Positions 14,727 through 20,459 of a stretch of DNA of 20,459 nt are shown piece after piece. Position numbers and translations under genes: made by a program. Within the stretch, counting starts at the first letter, position 1; each line of letters begins with the position of its first letter. Origin of the DNA: Caulobacter sp. CCH9-E1 (lineage in GTDB: Bacteria > Pseudomonadota > Alphaproteobacteria > Caulobacterales > Caulobacteraceae); the NCBI RefSeq assembly GCF_001556515.1, contig NZ_LSJA01000253.1, positions 1 to 20,459 of the forward strand. Direction: 5' to 3'. The notes below the pieces were generated by a model. The model did not search any database. It was not told where the DNA came from and saw only the letters and a list, made by a program, of their open reading frames with translations.

Positions 14727-16136
14727 ATGTCCGACGCGACGCATCCGATCCTCAGCCAGGCCGAGGCCGGCGCCATTCCGGTCCATCCGCTGGCCGAGAG
14801 CGAGGTCGAGGCGTTCCTGGCCCGGAAACGCGCGCCGGTCAGGACTTTCGCGACCGCCAACAAGTTCACCGGCAAGCTGGGGCAGGTGCTGGCCGTCCCC
14901 GGCGCCGGCGGCGCGGTCGAGCAGGTTCTGCTGGGAACGGGGGCCGGCCGCGTCGATCCGTCGCTGCTGCGGACCCTGGCCGGCAAGCTGCCCGCCGGCG
15001 ACTACGCGCTCGCCAAGCTGCCCAAGGGGCTTGATCCCGAGCAGGCGGCCCTGGCCTTCGCGCTCGGGACCTATCGCTTCGACCGCTACAAGAAGCACGG
15101 CGAGCCGATCCCGCGCCTGGTCGCGCCCAAGGGCGTCGACGCCGCCGCCGTGACGGCGATGGCCCACGCCTGCGCCCTGGCCCGCGACATGGTCAACACC
15201 CCGGCCAACGACATGGGCCCGCTGCAGATCGAGACGATCGCCGGCGAGATCGCCCAGAAGTACGGCGCCACCCTGTCGGTCGTGCGCGGCGACGACCTGC
15301 TGAAGGAGAACTATCCGGCCGTGCACGCGGTCGGCCGCGCCGCCGTTCCCTCGCGGGCGCCGCGCATGATCGAGGTGACCTGGGGCGACGCCTCGCACCC
15401 CGTTCTGGCGCTGGTCGGCAAGGGCGTCGTGTTCGACACCGGCGGGCTCGACATCAAGCCCTCGGCCGGCATGCGGCTGATGAAGAAGGACATGGGCGGC
15501 GCCGCTCATGCCCTGGCGCTGGGCCGGATGGTCATGGAGGCGAACCTGCCGGTGCGCCTGGTGATCCTGACCCCGGTCGTCGAGAACGCGATCAGCGGCG
15601 ACGCCATGCGGCCCGGCGACGTGCTGGCCACCCGCGCGGGCCTCTCGGTCGAGGTGGGCAACACCGACGCCGAAGGCCGCCTGATCCTGGCCGACGCCCT
15701 GACCCGCGCCGCCGAGCTGAAGCCGGCCCTGACGCTGGACTTCGCCACCCTGACCGGCGCGGCGCGCATTGCCATGGGTCCGTTCGTGATCCCCTTCTGG
15801 ACCCCTGACGACAAGCTGGCCGGCCAGATCGAGGCGGCGTCCAAGGCCGTGGCCGACCCCTTGTGGCGCCTGCCCCTGACCGAGGCCTATCGCGACGCCC
15901 TCGACAGCGACATCGCCGACCTGAAGAACGACCCCGACGGCTGGGCCCAGGCCGGCGCGACGACGGCGGCGCTGTTCCTGCAGCGCTTCGCGCCGGCGGG
16001 TGATGAGATCGGCCCCTGGGCGCACTTCGACGTCTTCGCCTGGAACCCCAAGGGCCGGCCCGGCTATCCGGTCGGGGCCGAGGTCCAGGCGATCCGCGCC
16101 GCCTTCGCCATGCTGCGCGCGCGGTTCTCGCGATGA
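14727..16136 (+). CDS. Leucyl aminopeptidase family protein (M17)
   Basis: This 469-residue cytosolic di-metal exopeptidase removes N-terminal residues from peptides. The C-terminal M17 catalytic domain shows GKGVVFDTGGLDIKPSAGM, with metal/catalytic lysine K232 and aspartate D237, then MKKDMGGAA and the hallmark NTDAEGRL at 312-319. The N-terminal ~160 residues are the less conserved regulatory domain. It is somewhat shorter than E. coli PepA (about 500 residues), closer to the PepB-like alphaproteobacterial form, so I give no symbol. The stop overlaps the next gene's ATG (ATGA). Coupling an aminopeptidase to an NlpC/P60 hydrolase suggests a shared job in breaking down wall or other peptides. 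Confidence 0.93.
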   Translation: MSDATHPILSQAEAGAIPVHPLAESEVEAFLARKRAPVRTFATANKFTGKLGQVLAVPGAGGAVEQVLLGTGAGRVDPSLLRTLAGKLPAGDYALAKLPKGLDPEQAALAFALGTYRFDRYKKHGEPIPRLVAPKGVDAAAVTAMAHACALARDMVNTPANDMGPLQIETIAGEIAQKYGATLSVVRGDDLLKENYPAVHAVGRAAVPSRAPRMIEVTWGDASHPVLALVGKGVVFDTGGLDIKPSAGMRLMKKDMGGAAHALALGRMVMEANLPVRLVILTPVVENAISGDAMRPGDVLATRAGLSVEVGNTDAEGRLILADALTRAAELKPALTLDFATLTGAARIAMGPFVIPFWTPDDKLAGQIEAASKAVADPLWRLPLTEAYRDALDSDIADLKNDPDGWAQAGATTAALFLQRFAPAGDEIGPWAHFDVFAWNPKGRPGYPVGAEVQAIRAAFAMLRARFSR

Positions 16137-16969
16137 GCGCGCCCGATCGCCGCCTGACGCTGGTTCGAGACGGGGTCGCCGACCGTCGGCTCGAAGGCCT
16201 GGTCGCCGCCGACCGTTTCGTCGACGTGACGCCGATGCAGGTCAGCGCCCCCGTCGCCGGCCTGCGCAAGGCGCCCTCGCCCGACGCCGAGCAGGAAGAC
16301 CAGCTGCTGTTCGGCGAGACCTTCGACGTGCTGTTCGAGACCGACGCGTTCGCCTTCGGCCAGGCGCGCCGCGACCGCTATGTCGGCTATGTCCCGATCG
16401 AGGCCCTGTCGGCGCCGACGCTGCCGCCCGAGCATCGGGTCGGCGCCCTGCGGACCTACGCCTTCGCCGAGCCGGACATCAAGTCGGCCATCGTCGGCCT
16501 CTACAGCCTGAACGCCCTGGTCACGGTCCAGGCGCGGGAAGGGCGCTTCGTGAAGGGCGCGCGAACGGGCTGGTTCGTCGAGCATCACCTGGCTCCGATC
16601 GGCCGCTTCGAAACCGACTATGTCGCGATCGCCGAGCGGTTCCTGGGCGCGCCCTATCAGTGGGGCGGCCGCGAGAGCCTGGGCCTCGACTGCTCTGCCC
16701 TAGTTCAGCAGGCGCTCTACGCCTGCGGCCGGGCCTGCCCGCGCGACACCGATATGCAGCGCGGCTTCTTCCCGGAGATCGCCGAGGCCGATCGCCGGCG
16801 CGGCGACCTTGTGTTCTGGAAGGGCCATGTCGCGATCCTGCTGGACCCCGACACCATCCTGCACGCCAACGCCCACCACATGGCCGTGGCGATCGAGCCG
16901 CTGAGCGAGGCAATCGCCCGGATCGAGGCGGCCGGCGTCGGCGCGCCGCTGGGCTATCGGCGGGTCTGA
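16133..16969 (+). CDS. NlpC/P60 family hydrolase with SH3-like domains
   Basis: This 278-residue cysteine peptidase probably cuts gamma-D-glutamyl-diaminopimelate bonds in peptidoglycan peptides. Residues ~35-155 are two SH3-like binding modules (VAGLRKAPSPDAEQEDQLLF and the region ending GARTGWFVEHHL). The catalytic NlpC/P60 domain follows from about 160, with triad candidates C187 in GLDCSALVQ, H232 in WKGHVAILL and H244 in ILHANAHH. No signal peptide is visible, so it may act on imported muropeptides in the cytoplasm. It is translationally coupled to the M17 aminopeptidase, which could finish degrading the released peptides. Confidence 0.92.
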   Translation: MSAPDRRLTLVRDGVADRRLEGLVAADRFVDVTPMQVSAPVAGLRKAPSPDAEQEDQLLFGETFDVLFETDAFAFGQARRDRYVGYVPIEALSAPTLPPEHRVGALRTYAFAEPDIKSAIVGLYSLNALVTVQAREGRFVKGARTGWFVEHHLAPIGRFETDYVAIAERFLGAPYQWGGRESLGLDCSALVQQALYACGRACPRDTDMQRGFFPEIAEADRRRGDLVFWKGHVAILLDPDTILHANAHHMAVAIEPLSEAIARIEAAGVGAPLGYRRV

Positions 16970-16974
16970 GATTG

Positions 16975-17103
16975 CCTTCTCCCCTTGCGGGAGAAGGTGG
17001 CGCAAAGCGCCGGATGAGGGGTTGAAGGTCTATCCGGACAACGGAGCGCGACCCCTCACCCGACCCACTTCCTGGGCCACCCTCTCCCGCGAGGGGAGAG
17101 GGA
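16975..17103. repeat. Palindromic intergenic element, five-hairpin type
   Basis: Five potential hairpins are packed in about 129 bp. They are: TTCTCCC/GGGAGAA at 16977-16995; GGCGC-AAA-GCGCC at 16999-17011; the long-range pair GAGGGGT (17016-17022) with ACCCCTC (17051-17057); CCCA/TGGG at 17064-17076; and CCCTCTCCC/GGGAGAGGG at 17080-17102. Layout and the GGTGGC...GCCGGA core match the elements at 19702 and 20337, with paired base changes. No coding sequence is seen in it. Confidence 0.8.
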
Positions 17104-17108
17104 AAATC

Positions 17109-17201
17109 CTACTTCGCCGGCCACTGCGCCAGCCAGTCGACGATCGACTGCGGGGGCATGTGGCGGGGGTCGGTCAGGGCGAAAATCCCTGGCTCGGCCA
17201 T
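17109..17201 (-). other. Possible 30-codon small ORF or gene remnant
   Basis: An ATG at 17201 opens a 30-residue frame, MAEPGIFALTDPRHMPPQSI followed by VDWLAQWPAK, ending at a TAG. Its composition looks protein-like (two Trp-containing helical turns, a Pro-turn and a Lys end). It lies directly downstream of the cytochrome c terminator and just before a palindromic element. The ATG is only five bases from the terminator stem, with no Shine-Dalgarno sequence. It may be the 3' remnant of a deleted gene or a small protein; I cannot tell which. Confidence 0.35.
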
Positions 17202-17205
17202 AGGA

Positions 17206-17237
17206 AAAGGGCCGCGAAGAAAACTTCGCGGCCCTTT
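17206..17237 (-). terminator. Rho-independent terminator of the cytochrome c gene
   Basis: A perfect 14-bp stem AAAGGGCCGCGAAG / CTTCGCGGCCCTTT encloses a four-base loop. Read on the minus strand, the stem ends in a run of T about 40 bp after the cytochrome c stop. The near-symmetry means it could also act on plus-strand transcripts. Confidence 0.9.
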
Positions 17238-17276
17238 CAGATTCAGCGATCGCGCGGCGGGATGGCCGCGAAGCGA

Positions 17277-17954
17277 TCAGGCCTTCGGCGCGGCCGGAGC
17301 AGCGGCGGCCGGAGCAGCGCCAGCGGCCGGAGCCGGGGCGGCGCCTTCAGCCGGAGCGGCGGCGGCGTCGGCCGGGGCGCCTTCGGCCGGAGCGGCGGCG
17401 GCGGCCGGGCGCGGCGGCGGAACCGGCAGCGTCGAGCCCAGGCTGTGCAGGTAGGCGATCAGCGCGATGCGGTCTTCCGGCTTCTTCAGACCCACGAAGG
17501 TCATGTTGGTGCCGGGGACGTCCTTACCGGGCGCCTTCAGGAAGGTGTACAGGGCGTCGTAGTCCCAGACGGGTTGCTTGCCCGCGAAGTCCTTCATCGC
17601 GCCCGAATAGTTGAAGCCCGGGTGCGCGGCCGGCTTGCGGCCCACCACGCCCCACAGGCCGGGGCCGGTGGAGTTGGCGTTCGATGCGTCCAGCTTGTGG
17701 CAGGCGGCGCACTTGGCCGAGACGGCCTGGCCGGCGGCCACATTGGCCGGCGTCAGCACGGCGTTCCAATCCGGCGGGGTGTCCTCGGCCGCGGCGGCGC
17801 CGCCCGGACCCTCTTCCTGGACCGCGATCTCGTAGCCGGCCTTTTCGACTTCAGTCTTCTTGAAGACGATGTCCGACGCTTCCCGCAGACCGAAAATAAC
17901 GAGGCCGGTCAGCAGCACGCCGCCAGCGATCTTGTTGAACGTCAGGTCGCTCAT
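17277..17954 (-). CDS. Membrane-anchored class I cytochrome c
   Basis: This 225-residue c-type cytochrome probably carries electrons to a terminal oxidase in the periplasm, held by an uncleaved N-terminal helix (about 8-22). Haem is attached through C82 and C85 with H86 as the axial ligand (KCAACHKLD); the likely sixth ligand is M151 in GTNMTFVGLKKPEDR. GPGLWGVVGRKPAAHPGFNY and LIAYLHSLG are standard for the CycM/cytochrome c552 type. After residue 180 the protein continues with a 45-residue Ala/Pro/Glu low-complexity tail. ATG 17954 follows a purine-rich site; an upstream ATG would add 24 charged residues before the anchor. From memory, the arrangement beside kdsB and pheA recurs in alphaproteobacteria. 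Confidence 0.92.
   Translation of the reverse strand: MSDLTFNKIAGGVLLTGLVIFGLREASDIVFKKTEVEKAGYEIAVQEEGPGGAAAAEDTPPDWNAVLTPANVAAGQAVSAKCAACHKLDASNANSTGPGLWGVVGRKPAAHPGFNYSGAMKDFAGKQPVWDYDALYTFLKAPGKDVPGTNMTFVGLKKPEDRIALIAYLHSLGSTLPVPPPRPAAAAAPAEGAPADAAAAPAEGAAPAPAAGAAPAAAAPAAPKA
17285..17412 (-). repeat. Low-complexity repeats encoding the cytochrome c Ala/Pro tail
   Basis: Degenerate tandem units built around GCCGGAGC and GCGGCGGCC encode repeats of the type APAEGA and AAAPA at residues ~183-225 of the cytochrome. Such runs are prone to slippage, so tail length may vary between strains. Confidence 0.6.
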
Positions 17955-18112
17955 CTCAGCCTTGTCAGCCTCTTGCCAGCCCGCCCGATGGCGGGCTCGA
18001 ATTCCCCGACGCGCGAGAGGCCGCAAGCGAGTCCCCGACGCGCGTCATGTTGCGCTCGCGTCTCTTACACGCTACCGCCCCTCGCGCAACCGGGCAGCAA
18101 AGATTTGACGCC
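17955..18112. promoter_or_regulatory. Divergent promoter region between cytochrome c and kdsB
   Basis: This 158-bp gap must hold promoters for both genes. It contains a perfect 13-bp direct repeat, TCCCCGACGCGCG, at 18003-18015 and 18032-18044, spaced 29 bp start to start. One GAGTC (a CcrM-type GANTC site) at 18029-18033 overlaps the edge of the second copy. No clear -35/-10 pair was assigned. Confidence 0.45.
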
Positions 18113-18844
18113 ATGAACCCCATCGTCCTGATCCCCGCGCGGATGGCGGCGACCCGTCTTCCGGGCAAGCCTTTGGCCGATATCGGCGGCGTCCCGATGA
18201 TCGTCCGGGTGCTGAACCAGGCCCGCGATGCGGCGATTGGTCCCGTGGCCGTGGCGGCGGGCGACCCCGAAATCGTCGAGGCGGTTCAAAAGGCTGGCGG
18301 AACGGCGATTCTGACCGATCCCGCCCTGCCGTCCGGCTCCGACCGGATCCTGGCCGCCCTGGCCGAACTCGATCCGGGGTTCGCCCACGACGTGGTGATC
18401 AATCTGCAAGGCGACATGCCCTTCGTCGATCCGGCGGTGCTGTCGGATTGCGCGCGAATACTTAAGGAATTTGGCGACGCCGACATCGCCACCGTCGTGG
18501 CCCCCGAAGCCTCGCTCGCCGATCGCAGCAACCCCGACGTGGTCAAGGCCGTCCTGGCCATGGAGGAGGACGGCCAGAGCGGCCGGGCGCTCTATTTCAC
18601 CCGCTCGACCCTCTATGGCGACGGCCCCGTCTGGCGCCACATCGGCATCTACGGCTATCGCCGCGAGGCGCTGGAGGCCTTCAACGCCGCCGCGCCGTCG
18701 CCGCTCGAACGGCGCGAGAAACTGGAGCAGCTGCGCGCCATGGAGCTGGGCCTGACCATCCGCGCGGCGGTCGCCAAGACCGCCCCGATCTCCGTCGACA
18801 ATCCCTCCGACCTCGAGGCGGCCCGCGCGGCCGCCGGAAAGTAA
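18113..18844 (+). CDS. kdsB: 3-deoxy-manno-octulosonate cytidylyltransferase
   Basis: This 243-residue cytosolic enzyme activates Kdo with CTP to CMP-Kdo for lipopolysaccharide inner-core synthesis. The nucleotide-binding N-terminus IPARMAATRLPGKPLADIGG (7-26) and the metal-site strand NLQGDMPFVDP (97-107) are diagnostic. LYFTRSTLYGD, IGIYGYRREALEAF and SPLERREKLEQLRAMELG complete the family pattern. ATG 18113 begins at the conserved domain edge; the 22-residue upstream extension has no family features and was rejected. The gap to pheA is 4 bp, so the two are probably co-transcribed. Confidence 0.95.
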   Translation: MNPIVLIPARMAATRLPGKPLADIGGVPMIVRVLNQARDAAIGPVAVAAGDPEIVEAVQKAGGTAILTDPALPSGSDRILAALAELDPGFAHDVVINLQGDMPFVDPAVLSDCARILKEFGDADIATVVAPEASLADRSNPDVVKAVLAMEEDGQSGRALYFTRSTLYGDGPVWRHIGIYGYRREALEAFNAAAPSPLERREKLEQLRAMELGLTIRAAVAKTAPISVDNPSDLEAARAAAGK

Positions 18845-18848
18845 GTCC

Positions 18849-19700
18849 ATGAGCATCCTCAAGAAGATCGCCTTCCAGGGCGAACCCGGCGCCAACAGCC
18901 ACGAGGCGTGCCGGACCTATTTCCCGGACTACGAGGCCTATCCCTGCAAGACCTTCGAGGAGGCCTTCGAGGCGATCAAGACCGGCGTCGCGGCGCTGGG
19001 CATGATCCCGATCGAGAACTCGATCGCCGGCCGGGTCGCCGACGTGCACCACCTGCTGCCGGCCTCGGGCCTGAAGATCGTCGGCGAGCGCTTCAAGCCG
19101 ATCCGCTTCCAGCTGATGGCCAACAAGGGCGCCAAGCTGGCCGACATCAAGACCGTGGCCTCGATGCCGATCGCCCTCAGCCAGTGCCGCAACAGCCTGA
19201 AGAAGCTGGGCGTCGCCACCGAGGCGGCCGGCGACACGGCCGGCGCGGCCAAGGACCTGGCCGCCAAGCCCGACCCGACCCGCGGCGCGGTCGCTCCCGC
19301 CCTGGCGGCCGAGATCTATGGTCTCGACATCTTGGCCCGCGACATCGAGGACGAGCGCCACAATACGACCCGCTTCCTGGTGATGACGGCCGACAAGAGC
19401 CCCGAGCCGCCGCCGTTCACCCACCGCTGCGTGACCAGCTTCGTGTTCCGCGTTCGCAACCTGCCCGCCGCCCTCTACAAGGCGCTGGGCGGCTTCGCGA
19501 CCAACGGCGTCAACATGACCAAGCTGGAAAGCTACATGGAAGGCGGCAACTTCACGGCCACCTTCTTCTACGCCGAGGTCGACGGACGGCCGGAGGATCG
19601 CAGTCTGGCGCTGGCCTTGGACGAACTGAAGTTCTTCTCGGAGAAGTTCGAGATCCTGGGGGTGTATCCGGCCGATCCGTTCCGCGATCGGGGAGCTTAA
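18849..19700 (+). CDS. pheA: Prephenate dehydratase (monofunctional, with ACT domain)
   Basis: This 283-residue enzyme decarboxylates and dehydrates prephenate to phenylpyruvate in phenylalanine synthesis. The catalytic domain shows FQGEPGANSHEACRTYFPD, MIPIENSIAGRVADVHHLL and the essential threonine motif NTTRF at 172-176. A C-terminal ACT domain (about 192-270: CVTSFVFRVRNLPAALYKAL, then NMTKLESYMEGG) is the expected site for phenylalanine feedback inhibition; the usual ESRP is ESYM here, as in related alphaproteobacterial enzymes. There is no chorismate mutase domain, unlike the E. coli fusion. Its stop is followed at once by a palindromic repeat. Confidence 0.96.
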   Translation: MSILKKIAFQGEPGANSHEACRTYFPDYEAYPCKTFEEAFEAIKTGVAALGMIPIENSIAGRVADVHHLLPASGLKIVGERFKPIRFQLMANKGAKLADIKTVASMPIALSQCRNSLKKLGVATEAAGDTAGAAKDLAAKPDPTRGAVAPALAAEIYGLDILARDIEDERHNTTRFLVMTADKSPEPPPFTHRCVTSFVFRVRNLPAALYKALGGFATNGVNMTKLESYMEGGNFTATFFYAEVDGRPEDRSLALALDELKFFSEKFEILGVYPADPFRDRGA

Positions 19701-19701
19701 A

Positions 19702-19821
19702 TTCCTCCCCCGCGCTGCGGGGGAGGTGGCCCAGAGGGCCGGAGGGGGCTAACGCGGCGTACGTCCAGTTTGCCCCCTCAGTCACTCCGTGACAGCTCCC
19801 CCGCATCGCGGGGGAGCATCT
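19702..19821. repeat. 120-bp five-hairpin intergenic element, copy 1
   Basis: Hairpins: CCTCCCCCGC/GCGGGGGAGG (19704-19726); GGCCC-AGA-GGGCC (19728-19740); the long-range pair GAGGGGGC (19742-19749) with GCCCCCTC (19772-19779); GTCAC-TCC-GTGAC (19781-19793); GCTCCCCCGC/GCGGGGGAGC (19795-19817). By eye it is over 90% identical to the copy at 20337, in the same orientation and with no length change. It begins 2 bp after the pheA stop and could also end that transcript. Confidence 0.88.
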
Positions 19822-19910
19822 GGGATTGTCCCTCCCCAAACGTCACCATTCCCCATAACGACGTTCTCTGGTCTCCTTCCCCGGCAAAACAACATCCCGG
19901 GGAGGGAGCC

Positions 19911-20327
19911 ATGCAGAGTTCGATGATCGCGCCAGTGATGGCGCTGGTGGCCTGGTCGCTGGTGATCTGGGTGTGGATGTACGTCCAGCGAATCCCAGCC
20001 ATGCAGAAGGCGGGGATCAAGCCGCAGGACGCGCGGTTTCCGGGCTCGCTGAACAGCCTGCCCGACGCCGCGCGCCAGGCCGCCGACAACTACAATCACC
20101 TGATGGAGCAGCCGACGATCTTCTACGCGGCGGCGCTGGCCATCCAGGTCGCCGGCCACGCCGACGACATGGCTGTCCGCCTGGCCTGGGTCTATGTGGG
20201 CCTGCGGGTCCTGCACAGCCTGGTGCAGGTCAGCATCAATCTGGTGGCCCTGCGGTTCCTGCTGTTCGCGATCTCGACCGGGGTGCTGGCGGGGATGGTG
20301 ATCCGGGAGTTGATGCAGGTGTTTTGA
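19911..20327 (+). CDS. MAPEG-family membrane protein
   Basis: This 138-residue integral membrane protein has about four hydrophobic segments (6-27, 68-87, 91-112, 115-135). The family core is RQAADNYNHLMEQPTIFYAA, with Asn/Glu residues in the membrane-edge helix, and LAWVYVGLRVLHSLVQVSIN. MAPEG proteins in bacteria are mostly uncharacterised; eukaryotic members are glutathione-dependent transferases. ATG 19911 follows a good ribosome-binding site (GGGAGGGAGCC at 19900-19910); an ATG at 19770 would run through the upstream repeat element and was rejected. The gene is bracketed by two directly repeated 120-bp elements. Fold is confident; substrate unknown. Confidence 0.88.
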   Translation: MQSSMIAPVMALVAWSLVIWVWMYVQRIPAMQKAGIKPQDARFPGSLNSLPDAARQAADNYNHLMEQPTIFYAAALAIQVAGHADDMAVRLAWVYVGLRVLHSLVQVSINLVALRFLLFAISTGVLAGMVIRELMQVF

Positions 20328-20336
20328 GGCGTGACG

Positions 20337-20456
20337 TTCCTCCCCCGCGATGCGGGGGAGGTGGCCCAGAGGGCCGGAGGGGGCAAACGCGGCAAGTCTC
20401 CAGCTCGCCCCCTCAGTCACTCCGTGACAGCTCCCCCGCATCGCGGGGGAGCATCT
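20337..20456. repeat. 120-bp five-hairpin intergenic element, copy 2
   Basis: This directly repeats the 19702-19821 element, with about nine mismatches and no gaps. Differences cluster in the unpaired 20749-type centre of the element (between GAGGGGGC and GCCCCCTC), while all five hairpin stems are kept. It begins 9 bp after the MAPEG stop and ends three bases before the window edge. Confidence 0.88.
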
Positions 20457-20459
20457 ATA

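Noticed and set aside
14217..16025. Minus-strand open frame of 602 codons opposite the aminopeptidase
   Set aside because: Shadow frame overlapping both the TPR gene and the M17 gene.
16975..20456. CRISPR array from the repeated palindromes
   Set aside because: The repeats are about 120 bp, occur singly around genes, and have no regular short spacers or cas genes nearby.
19702..20456. Composite transposon around the MAPEG gene
   Set aside because: The flanking elements encode no transposase and no target-site duplication was seen; recorded instead as a repeat-bracketed gene.

Overview
The window is a GC-rich alphaproteobacterial chromosome segment. It most closely resembles Caulobacter (C. 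crescentus or C. segnis type). The evidence is a nearly intact Flp/Tad pilus locus in the Caulobacter cpa order, a PilA whose N-terminus fits the Caulobacter pilin, and TTAA-N7-TTAA (CtrA-type) boxes at the pilus promoters. The species assignment is from memory of these families, not a database search.

Layout. (1) Positions 1-1989 hold two folate genes: a 5'-truncated pabB and an overlapping pabC-like aminodeoxychorismate lyase. (2) Positions 1986-13500 are the Tad pilus locus. On the minus strand lie two TadE-type pseudopilins and a small secreted protein with the N-terminal secretin-type domain. Divergent from these, on the plus strand, are pilA, a second divergent pilin-like gene, cpaA (prepilin peptidase), then cpaB-cpaC-cpaD-cpaE-cpaF-tadB-tadC. 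From cpaB to tadB these genes are almost contiguous, but a 119-bp palindromic element separates tadB from tadC. (3) Positions 13507-14638, minus strand, hold a small secreted EF-hand-like protein and a TPR protein of TadD type. (4) Positions 14727-16969 hold an M17 leucyl aminopeptidase overlapping an SH3-NlpC/P60 hydrolase. (5) Positions 16970-17276 hold a repeat element, a 30-codon ORF and a strong terminator. (6) Positions 17277-19700 hold a membrane-anchored cytochrome c divergent from kdsB and pheA. (7) Positions 19702-20456 hold a MAPEG-family membrane protein bracketed by two directly repeated 120-bp palindromic elements.

How the pilus genes work together. CpaA cleaves PilA and the TadE-type prepilins after a glycine. 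CpaF powers assembly on the TadB/TadC inner-membrane platform. CpaE is the MinD-like localisation factor. CpaC is the outer-membrane secretin, with CpaB and CpaD as periplasmic and lipoprotein partners. The TPR protein is a likely pilotin or assembly factor. CtrA-type boxes upstream of pilA, the second pilin-like gene and cpaB suggest cell-cycle-timed expression.

The most interesting items are: the second pilin-like gene, which has its own CtrA-type box and terminator and carries Gln in place of the conserved Glu at +5; and a family of five-hairpin intergenic elements whose copies differ by compensatory base-pair changes. Nothing in the window amounts to a wholly new defence or mobile system.
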